Source: Marinobacter sp. F3R11 (GTDB lineage: Bacteria > Pseudomonadota > Gammaproteobacteria > Pseudomonadales > Oleiphilaceae). Taken from it: a stretch of DNA of 64,000 nt. Position 1 is the first letter of the stretch; each line of letters opens with the position of its first letter. A model generated the notes under the pieces. That model did no database searches. It was not told the DNA's origin and saw only the letters and a program-made list of their open reading frames with translations. Position numbers and translations under genes: made by a program. The stretch covers positions 284,532 through 348,531 of the forward strand of contig NZ_QOCH01000003.1 of the NCBI RefSeq assembly GCF_003318275.1, in the 5' to 3' direction. This document shows positions 36,134 through 42,903 of this stretch, piece after piece.

Positions 36134-36151
36134 TGTCCAGATTTCAGTACA
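36134..36151. promoter_or_regulatory. Enhancer dyad 3 (imperfect)
   Basis: TGTCCAGATTTCAGTACA, with one arm base changed. It starts 63 bp from the -24 box, the same distance as dyad 1 from its promoter. Confidence 0.65.
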
Positions 36152-36217
36152 ACCCGCTCTTGCAGGAATACGGATTCCCGTCGAAACAACCTGCAGCAGG
36201 GGCTATCACAGCCTGCA

Positions 36218-36235
36218 TGTCCGGAAACCAGGACA
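36218..36235. promoter_or_regulatory. Enhancer dyad 4
   Basis: TGTCCGGAAACCAGGACA, 84 bp (eight helical turns) beyond dyad 3. It is nearly identical to dyad 2. A shorter TGTCGGACA lies at 36246-36254. The rest of the 35994-36293 gap is AT-rich. Confidence 0.75.
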
Positions 36236-36293
36236 CCGTCGTGATTGTCGGACAGCCGATTAAAACGACATACATCCAGCCATATCAGCAAAA

Positions 36294-36656
36294 CTAACCT
36301 AACCGGATAAATGGCAGCAGACTGAACCCGATCATTACAACAATCGCCAGGCAGGCAGCCAGCGTACGCAGGGGTTTATGCCGGAACATGCGCCAGATTC
36401 CACCGGTTTCCCCGTTTGAGCGCCGAGCCTCATACGCTTCACGCTGGCATTCCATCCGCTTGCGCTGGTATTCCTGCAGCAAGCCTCTGGCCCTCTCCGC
36501 TTCCTCGATATCATGCACCCAGAACCCACCCATGCTGATCCCCCAGCGGCTCGGCGGCGTCTCGTAGTAGCGCACATCATGGGCATCAAAAAGGGCCCGT
36601 ATTTCCTCGGCTTCGTCATCGGGCACGTGGCGCAGATTCATCAGATGGTGGGGCAT
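36294..36656 (-). CDS. DUF6164-type membrane-anchored protein
   Basis: 120 aa. The N-terminal ~60 residues form a small alpha/beta domain (LMNLRHVPDDEAEEIRALFD, WGISMGGFWVHDIEEAERA), followed by a charged helix and one C-terminal TM helix (LAACLAIVVMIGFSLLPFI). It resembles the DUF6164 family of unknown function. The soluble part faces the cytoplasm by charge. It is divergent from the DUF2868 gene, 87 bp apart. Confidence 0.75.
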   Translation of the reverse strand: MPHHLMNLRHVPDDEAEEIRALFDAHDVRYYETPPSRWGISMGGFWVHDIEEAERARGLLQEYQRKRMECQREAYEARRSNGETGGIWRMFRHKPLRTLAACLAIVVMIGFSLLPFIRLG

Positions 36657-36743
36657 GGAGGCTCGTTGGCTGGCACAGGACAGGGTAATGCCGATATTCT
36701 AGCATCAAAGACCGACAGACCGAATTTACAACCGGAACCATTC

Positions 36744-38156
36744 ATGACAGATCACCCCCTCCGCCTGTTGCTGGATTTTGAAGCCTGCGCCCAGAGAGAC
36801 AATGGCCAGGCTCCGGCATTCCTGCACCGGCGGGATCGCAAGTTTGCACTGACCTGCGAACAGCAAGGAACCACGCCAGACCCGGAACGCTGGATGGCAC
36901 ACATGAACAACCTGAGTGGCCCTGGCGCAGGCAACTCCGCCGCAGAAAAGACCCTGCGTTTCTGGCGCCGGATCAACCGCGGATTTGTTGTAGCGGGGAC
37001 CCTGCTGGGCATGCTGACCATGCTCGGTCTGCTGTTTTATGATGGCGGCCAGCGCATCAATGTTACCGTTATTCTGGCGGTTGCCGCTTTCCAGATAGTG
37101 CTGGCACTGGCGACCACAGTGCAGTCTCTGGCAGGATGGCAACCATGGCGTGGATTGCTCAGGCACTTCCGGAACTGTCCTGAGTCTGTAGTTTTCAGGG
37201 AACTCAGGCCGCTTCTCATGGCGCGGGCCGCACAGCTTGGCGGGCTGTGTTTTGCTCTATCCGGACTGGTAACCTTGCTGGTTATGGTGGTGCTTCAGGA
37301 TCTTGCCTTCGGCTGGAGCACGACTCTTGAGACAGACGCCAGCAGTTATTATCGACTGATCTCTGCCATTTCCACACCCTGGGCGTGGCTGTGGCCGGCT
37401 GCTGCGCCCGATTTTGCACTTGTGGAAGCCACCCGGTTCTTTCGTGCCTCAGCGGGCGAAGGCAACATGGACCCGGCACGCTGGGGCCAGTGGTGGCCCT
37501 TTATTGCCATGCTATGGACAACCTGGGCACTGCTGCCACGACTCATTCTTTCCGTACTGGCAAACGTGCTGATCCGCAGGAAAGCCCGGCGCCTGCTAAC
37601 CAGCCACCCGGCAATGCGTGCCCTGATGTACCGCATGGAAACGCCGGCTCTTGAGACTGGTAACGAATATAACGATGCGTCCGACCTGCCAGACACCGAT
37701 ACCCAGCTGAGCCTGGATCCTTTGCCGGATTCACGCATAGTATTGTGTTGGGCTGGTGCGGGCGAACCGGAGCTGCCGGACACCCTCAGCACAGGCAAAA
37801 GCCTGATTACCAAAGCGGGAGGCAGAATGACTCTGGAGGAAGACCGACAGGCTCTGGAGCGAATCGCCACCGAACTGGCCCAGGGCCCCAGCCTGCCTGT
37901 TCTTCTGGTTACCCGCAGCTGGGAGCCTCCCACCGGTGAGCTTGAAGACTTTCTGGCCAGCGCCCGGAAACTCTGGCCGGAAGGCTCCAGGGTTGCCCTG
38001 GTGCCTCTGGCGAACCTCACGGCGCTGAAGCCGGATACCCCGCAGGTTCAGCAATGGCTGAGATTTGCCAGGCGGGCAGGTACAGATTTTGTAACAGTCA
38101 GCCTGGTACCAACCCAGCAAACCGTACCCGATATGGAAGGGGGAATTATTGAATGA
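36744..38156 (+). CDS. DUF2868 membrane protein
   Basis: 470 aa. Residues 70-120 and 155-275 contain about five hydrophobic helices, separated by soluble segments. The C-terminal ~170 residues are soluble and contain WAGAGEPELPD and LVTRSWEPPTGELEDFL. It belongs to the DUF2868 family, normally encoded just before a DUF3482 GTPase as here. The stop overlaps the GTPase start by 4 bases (ATGA), so the two products are probably made in fixed ratio and act together. Function unknown. Confidence 0.85.
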   Translation: MTDHPLRLLLDFEACAQRDNGQAPAFLHRRDRKFALTCEQQGTTPDPERWMAHMNNLSGPGAGNSAAEKTLRFWRRINRGFVVAGTLLGMLTMLGLLFYDGGQRINVTVILAVAAFQIVLALATTVQSLAGWQPWRGLLRHFRNCPESVVFRELRPLLMARAAQLGGLCFALSGLVTLLVMVVLQDLAFGWSTTLETDASSYYRLISAISTPWAWLWPAAAPDFALVEATRFFRASAGEGNMDPARWGQWWPFIAMLWTTWALLPRLILSVLANVLIRRKARRLLTSHPAMRALMYRMETPALETGNEYNDASDLPDTDTQLSLDPLPDSRIVLCWAGAGEPELPDTLSTGKSLITKAGGRMTLEEDRQALERIATELAQGPSLPVLLVTRSWEPPTGELEDFLASARKLWPEGSRVALVPLANLTALKPDTPQVQQWLRFARRAGTDFVTVSLVPTQQTVPDMEGGIIE

Positions 38157-39583
38157 AAAACACCCCCATCTTCGCGGTCGTAGGTCATCCAAACAAAGGC
38201 AAATCCAGTGTCGTGGCAACTCTGTCGCAAAACGACGCCATTGCCATTGCACTGGAGCCAGGTACCACGCGCAGGCGACAGTCATACCCTCTTAGTGTTG
38301 ATGGCAAAGTGCTCTACACCCTGGTAGACACGCCCGGGTTTCAGCGGCCCCGACGTGTTCTGGAGTGGCTGGAGGCGCACAGCGTCTCGGCATCGGATCA
38401 CAGCGAAACCGTACGTGCGTTTGTGATGCAGCACCGGGGCGACGGTCGCTTTACTGATGAGTGTGAACTGCTGACCCCATTGATCGAAGGCGCCGGCATT
38501 ATCTACGTTGTAGACGGATCCACCCCCTACAGTGCCGAACATGAAGCGGAGATGACCATTTTGCGCTGGACGGGGCAACCCAGCCTTGCTCTGATTAACA
38601 GCATAGGAACTGACGATTACAGTGACACCTGGCAGGCAGCACTGGGGCAGTTCTTCCAGGTTGTACGCAAATTCGACGCTGTTCGCGCCCCGTTCGAGCA
38701 ACATCTCAGTCTTTTACGGGCCTTTGGCCAGCTTGAGCCCGACTGGGAGCAGGCTCTGGATCAGGCAACTCACCACTTGTCCGCCCAGCGCCAACAGCGG
38801 CGGCAGCAAGCGGCACGCATTATTGCCAGAGCCCTGAACGACATGATGTCACTCCAGGAAAAGCGCACCCTCACACTGGACCAGGCCGCAGGCACCAGTG
38901 ATACCACGCTTGCCGACCAGCTCCGGCAGCGCTGGTACCGGCACCAGCGCCAGCGGGAAGAATCTTTGCGCGTGGAGATTGAACACCTGTATCAGCATCA
39001 GTCGATCCGCCGGCAGGAGGCGGAACTGGAATGGCACAGCGATCACGACCTGTTCTCTGAAGACAGTCGCAAACACTGGGCTGTCAGCAAGCGCTATCTC
39101 GCTACAGCCGGCTTTGGTGCGGGCGCTGTCGGCGGCGCTGGACTGGATGCAATAACCCTGGGCTCCTCCCTCGGAACCGGGGCTCTGGTAGGCGGCCTCA
39201 TCGGCGCAGCCGGCAGTTATTTTTACGGGAGCCGGCTAACACTCCCTGCGCTGAACATCGGGATACTCCGGGATGGCCTTAAAACTGCCACATTCGGGCC
39301 TGTACAGGACAGCCAGTTCGGATATGTTGTACTGGGACGAGCGGTGGATCACTGGTGGCACATAAGCCATCGTAACCACGCTGGCCGAGAATTGCTCGAC
39401 CTGGAACCGGCAGACCATCACTGGCTCGAAAGCCTCGACAAAAAGAGCCGACAGACCATTCAGCGAACCTTCGACAAGTATCGTAAACAGCAATTTCTGG
39501 ACGAAGGCCAAAGGCATAAATTTTATGCCGCCATTGAACAATGTATGGCGATTTATGACGACTGGCGGTTGAACCGGACCTGA
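38153..39583 (+). CDS. Era/YfjP-like GTPase with DUF3482
   Basis: 476 aa. The N-terminal G domain has G1 GHPNKGKSS (residues 11-19), G2 Thr in EPGTTR and G3 DTPG (59-62). The usual NKxD G4 is replaced by NSIGTDD, so guanine specificity may be altered. The middle ~200-300 is a long charged helical region. Glycine-rich hydrophobic stretches (about 320-362: GFGAGAVGGAG, GTGALVGGLIGAAG) may insert in a membrane. It is coupled to the DUF2868 gene. The pair recurs in proteobacteria, but its task is unknown. Confidence 0.87.
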   Translation: MKNTPIFAVVGHPNKGKSSVVATLSQNDAIAIALEPGTTRRRQSYPLSVDGKVLYTLVDTPGFQRPRRVLEWLEAHSVSASDHSETVRAFVMQHRGDGRFTDECELLTPLIEGAGIIYVVDGSTPYSAEHEAEMTILRWTGQPSLALINSIGTDDYSDTWQAALGQFFQVVRKFDAVRAPFEQHLSLLRAFGQLEPDWEQALDQATHHLSAQRQQRRQQAARIIARALNDMMSLQEKRTLTLDQAAGTSDTTLADQLRQRWYRHQRQREESLRVEIEHLYQHQSIRRQEAELEWHSDHDLFSEDSRKHWAVSKRYLATAGFGAGAVGGAGLDAITLGSSLGTGALVGGLIGAAGSYFYGSRLTLPALNIGILRDGLKTATFGPVQDSQFGYVVLGRAVDHWWHISHRNHAGRELLDLEPADHHWLESLDKKSRQTIQRTFDKYRKQQFLDEGQRHKFYAAIEQCMAIYDDWRLNRT

Positions 39584-39633
39584 AAGGGGTGTTTATACTG
39601 TAAGGCTATTCCATCAAAAAACGGGGAATGCTA

Positions 39634-40029
39634 ATGAAGATTGTACGAATTAAAGACATCATTGGTACCGAACGCGAAGTTCATGGGCCAGGCTGGACAA
39701 GCCGTCGCATGCTGCTGAAAAAAGACGGTATGGGCTTTTCTTTCCACGAGACAATTATCCCTGCAGGTGCCGAAATGAACCTGTGGTACAAGCATCACCT
39801 GGAAGCGGTTTACTGCGTAGCCGGCAATGGCACCATTACCGACAAGGCAACTGGTGAGACCCACGAGATTTCCGACGGAACACTTTACGCCCTCGACAAG
39901 CATGACCAGCATACCCTCCGTGGCGGCACTGAGGACATGCGCCTGATCTGTGCATTCAACCCACCCGTCACCGGGCAGGAAGTACACGACGAAGACGGAG
40001 CTTACCTGCCAGATACCAGCGAAGACTGA
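39634..40029 (+). CDS. ectC: L-ectoine synthase, orphan
   Basis: 131-aa cupin enzyme that cyclises N-gamma-acetyl-diaminobutyrate to ectoine, an osmoprotectant. Taking ATG 39634 (GGGGA 6 bases upstream), the metal ligands described for EctC, Glu57, Tyr85 and His93, fall exactly at those positions ([20 protein letters not shown]). This supports both start and activity. Neither ectA nor ectB is nearby. The next gene, 6 bases on, is an MFS carrier. It is either an orphan copy using imported or separately made precursor, or part of a split pathway. Confidence 0.93.
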   Translation: MKIVRIKDIIGTEREVHGPGWTSRRMLLKKDGMGFSFHETIIPAGAEMNLWYKHHLEAVYCVAGNGTITDKATGETHEISDGTLYALDKHDQHTLRGGTEDMRLICAFNPPVTGQEVHDEDGAYLPDTSED

Positions 40030-40035
40030 TCCTTC

Positions 40036-41253
40036 TTGTCCCGGCCTGACCAATCCGCAACGCCCACACTGCCACCGACAGCAAGCCTGCTGCCAGTGGC
40101 GGTGTTACTTTGGCTGGCCGGAGTTTATCTACGCATTCCCATTCTGGTTGCGCCACCACTGGCACCGTTTATCGGTGATGAGCTGGCACTCTCTCAGACC
40201 CTGACCGGCGCTCTGACCACACTGCCCATTCTGATGCTTGCTATAGGCGCCATGCCCGGTTCGCTATCCATATCACGCATAGGCCCGCGTAATACACTGG
40301 CCCTCGCCATCGCCATCATGGTCAGCGGCTCCGCCGGTCGCGGTCTTGCTCCCGACACCGTCACACTGATGCTCACCAGCGCCACAATGGGCCTTGGCAT
40401 TGCCATGATGCAACCTGCACTGCCTGCGTTGTTGCCGCGCTGGCTGGAACCCAAACACCTGGCCTTCGGTTCTGCTATCTACATGAATGGCATGCTGATG
40501 GGCGAATTCATCGGTGCGGGTATTACCTTGCCTGTTCTCATGCCCATGCTGGAAAACAGCTGGAGAGCAACCATGCTGGCCTGGTCATTACCGGCATTGC
40601 TGATCGCCGCCGCCCTGTTCCTTCCCAAACGCGACCTGGCCAGGCCCGTCCACAAAGTCGCCTGGTTACCAGACTGGAAAAACCCTCTGACACTCAGGCT
40701 TGGCTTATTACTTGGCGCATCCGCCTCCCTGTTTTTTGGCGTAAACGCCTATATGGGCGCGTTGCTGGAACAACGAGGGGAATTTGAAAACCTCTCCGAA
40801 GCCCTGTTCTCGTTCAACTTCGCACAGGTAATAGCCTCACTGCTGATGCTGAAAATGGCCCGCCACTGGGTCGGCCGGAAAACCCCACTGGTAATCATGC
40901 TGGTGTGCGGTCTGCTGGGAGCCTCGGGGGCACTGCTATTTACCGGATGGTGGGCCATAGCCAGTGCAACCTTCATGAGCTTCACCGTCGGCGTATTGCT
41001 GATTATGACCGTAGCACTGCCACCGCTGCTGGTGCCCGCCAGCGAAACCGGCAGGCTATCGGCCGGCAACTTCCTGGTGGGCTATACCATTGCTTTCGTC
41101 ATCCCCATGCTTGGCGGCTTGCTCTCTGACTGGACCGGAGACGTAAGACACGCCATAGCCGTAATGATTGCCTACGGCATCCTCGTCTTACCGTTAGCCA
41201 TCAAACTAAACCTGCAACGGCAGCAAACTAAACCTGCAATGGCAGTAAACTAA
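40036..41253 (+). CDS. MFS transporter, CynX/NimT type
   Basis: 405 aa with 12 TM helices, of the CynX/NimT subgroup of the major facilitator superfamily, known for cyanate or nitroimidazole-related anions. The start is TTG 40036, 6 bases after the ectC stop, with a weak SD, so translational coupling to ectC is likely. A functional link to ectoine or its precursor is only inference. The last dozen codons are formed by a 22-bp tandem repeat, and the stop lies inside the third copy. Confidence 0.8.
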   Translation: MSRPDQSATPTLPPTASLLPVAVLLWLAGVYLRIPILVAPPLAPFIGDELALSQTLTGALTTLPILMLAIGAMPGSLSISRIGPRNTLALAIAIMVSGSAGRGLAPDTVTLMLTSATMGLGIAMMQPALPALLPRWLEPKHLAFGSAIYMNGMLMGEFIGAGITLPVLMPMLENSWRATMLAWSLPALLIAAALFLPKRDLARPVHKVAWLPDWKNPLTLRLGLLLGASASLFFGVNAYMGALLEQRGEFENLSEALFSFNFAQVIASLLMLKMARHWVGRKTPLVIMLVCGLLGASGALLFTGWWAIASATFMSFTVGVLLIMTVALPPLLVPASETGRLSAGNFLVGYTIAFVIPMLGGLLSDWTGDVRHAIAVMIAYGILVLPLAIKLNLQRQQTKPAMAVN

Positions 41254-41268
41254 ACCTGCAATGGCAGT
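41203..41268 (+). repeat. Three tandem 22-bp repeats spanning the MFS stop codon
   Basis: Copies at 41203-41224, 41225-41246 and 41247-41268 all begin AAACTAAACCTGCAA and end in GGCAG plus C or T. Copies 2 and 3 are identical, and copy 1 differs at two bases. Because 22 is not a multiple of 3, each copy is read in another frame, and TAA in copy 3 ends the gene. Confidence 0.95.
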
Positions 41269-41299
41269 AAAGCAGCCCTGCCAATGATTGACGGTGCAG

Positions 41300-41394
41300 G
41301 GCCGGGGCGCGGGGGCGCCTTTTCCTCTGGGAAAAACAACTCGCTGCGCTCAGACATTTTTTCCCGACGGGAAAGACACCCCCACACCCCGGCC
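41300..41394 (+). repeat. Palindromic element copy 1 (conserved 43-nt core, G-rich left arm)
   Basis: The core (41326-41368) opens with TCTGGGAAAAACAACTCGC and closes with ACATTTTTTCCCGAC. The 26-nt arms (41300-41325 and 41369-41394) are complementary at 21 positions. The remaining four C-A and one T-G positions are all transition differences. It lies between the convergent MFS and decarboxylase genes and fills that gap. Confidence 0.9.
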
Positions 41395-41402
41395 TTCTGA
41401 CT

Positions 41403-42578
41403 TTAAATGTAGTAGTCCTTTAAAGGGGGGAACCCGTTGAACTCCACTGCGCTGTATGTTGTGGTGTAGGCTCCGGTAGAAAGCCAGTACATACGATCGC
41501 CAATAGCCAGATTCAGTGGTAACGGATACTTATGGTGCTCGTACATGATGTCCGCACTGTCACACGTCGGCCCGGCAATCACACAGTCTTCACCTTCGCC
41601 TTTTTTATCCGTCCAGATCGGGAACTTGATCGCTTCATCCAGCGTCTCAATCAAACCATTGAACTTGCCAACGTCAGCAAATACCCAACGATGCAGAGCG
41701 GTGCGGGACTTACGGGCGATCAACACCACTTCGCTCACCAGAACGCCTGCGTTTGAGATCAGCGACCGGCCTGGCTCAATAATGATCTCGGGCAGTTCAT
41801 CACCGAAGTCTTCTTTCAGAAAACGGGTGATTTCCGCCGCATACACACTCAGTTCATTGGTCCGGTTGATGTAGTTGGCGGGAAAGCCACCGCCCATATT
41901 GATCATCTTCAGTTCAATGCCATCTTCTTCCTTCAGACGCTCGAAAATAACCTTCGCCTTGTTCAGCGCCGAATCCCACGCGCCAATTTCACGCTGCTGA
42001 GAACCCACGTGGAACGACACACCATAGGGCACCAAACCCAGGTCCCGGGCCAGGATAAGCAAATCCATAGCCATATCACTCTCACAACCAAACTTGCGGG
42101 AAAGCGGCCAGTCGGCTGTTTGCGTACCGTCGGTCAGAATGCGCACATACACCTTCGCACCCGGAGCCGCCTTGGCAAGAGTGCGCAGATCCGCCTCAGA
42201 GTCCGTGGCAAACATACGCACACCTTTCTCGTAGAAAGTGCGAATATCCCGCGCCTTCTTGATGGTGTTGCCATAGCTGATCCGATCGCCGGTCACCCCA
42301 AGCCCCATAACCTTTTCCAGTTCATACACCGAGGCAATATCAAAGTTCGCACCCTTGTCCCGCAGCATAGTCAGAATCTGCGGAGCCGGGTTAGCCTTCA
42401 CCGCGTAATAAACACTGGCATAAGGGAAGCCTTCCACCAGTTCATCGTACTGACGATCAATGGTGGCGGTATCAATCACCACAAACGGTGTCTCTTTGGT
42501 ATCTGCAAACGCCTTGATCCGGTTAAAAGTCTCAGCGGTGTAGTAATCGGTGATGTGAGCGTTGGCTGACTCGGTCAT
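41403..42578 (-). CDS. Ornithine/lysine decarboxylase, PLP fold III (eukaryotic-type ODC)
   Basis: 391-aa alanine-racemase-fold decarboxylase for polyamine synthesis (putrescine or cadaverine). The PLP lysine is in YYAVKANP (near residue 49). The glycine phosphate loop is INMGGGFPANY, followed by EPGRSL, and the active-site cysteine loop is GPTCDSAD. Length and motifs match the Lys/Orn decarboxylases of Pseudomonas and Vibrio, not biosynthetic arginine decarboxylase. ATG 42578 is the first good start, though GGAGG lies a long 12 bases upstream. Confidence 0.92.
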   Translation of the reverse strand: MTESANAHITDYYTAETFNRIKAFADTKETPFVVIDTATIDRQYDELVEGFPYASVYYAVKANPAPQILTMLRDKGANFDIASVYELEKVMGLGVTGDRISYGNTIKKARDIRTFYEKGVRMFATDSEADLRTLAKAAPGAKVYVRILTDGTQTADWPLSRKFGCESDMAMDLLILARDLGLVPYGVSFHVGSQQREIGAWDSALNKAKVIFERLKEEDGIELKMINMGGGFPANYINRTNELSVYAAEITRFLKEDFGDELPEIIIEPGRSLISNAGVLVSEVVLIARKSRTALHRWVFADVGKFNGLIETLDEAIKFPIWTDKKGEGEDCVIAGPTCDSADIMYEHHKYPLPLNLAIGDRMYWLSTGAYTTTYSAVEFNGFPPLKDYYI

Positions 42579-42731
42579 TGATGGTGTATCCCTCCCGGGG
42601 GAATAAACACAGGCGCCGGAACCAGAATGGCCCGACAATAATCGCGATAATCGGGCTTTTCTCAGCCCTCAGATATGAGCACATCTACCCATAATCTGTA
42701 GTATCCGAGAAGTCACCAAAATGGCTGCAAG

Positions 42732-42822
42732 GCTGCAGGCGGGGAGGGCGTCTGCGCCGGGAAAAAATGTCTGAGCGAAGCGAGTTGTTTTTCCCAGAGC
42801 AGACGCCCTCCCCGCCTGCGGC
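42732..42822 (-). repeat. Palindromic element copy 2 (reverse orientation)
   Basis: The core (42756-42798) read on the minus strand starts TCTGGGAAAAACAACTCGCT and differs from copy 3 at one base. The arms (42735-42755 and 42799-42819) are a perfect 21-bp inverted repeat. They extend to 24 bp with one wobble. Arm sequence is unrelated to copies 1 and 3 apart from G-richness. It lies between the divergent decarboxylase and cti genes, so it could also affect their promoters. Confidence 0.92.
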
Positions 42823-42903
42823 TCACCCCCAAAACAAGCCTTAGCGAACCCCAACCAAACCCTCTATAATCCACCAACATCAAACAACCATCACAGGCCC
42901 CCA

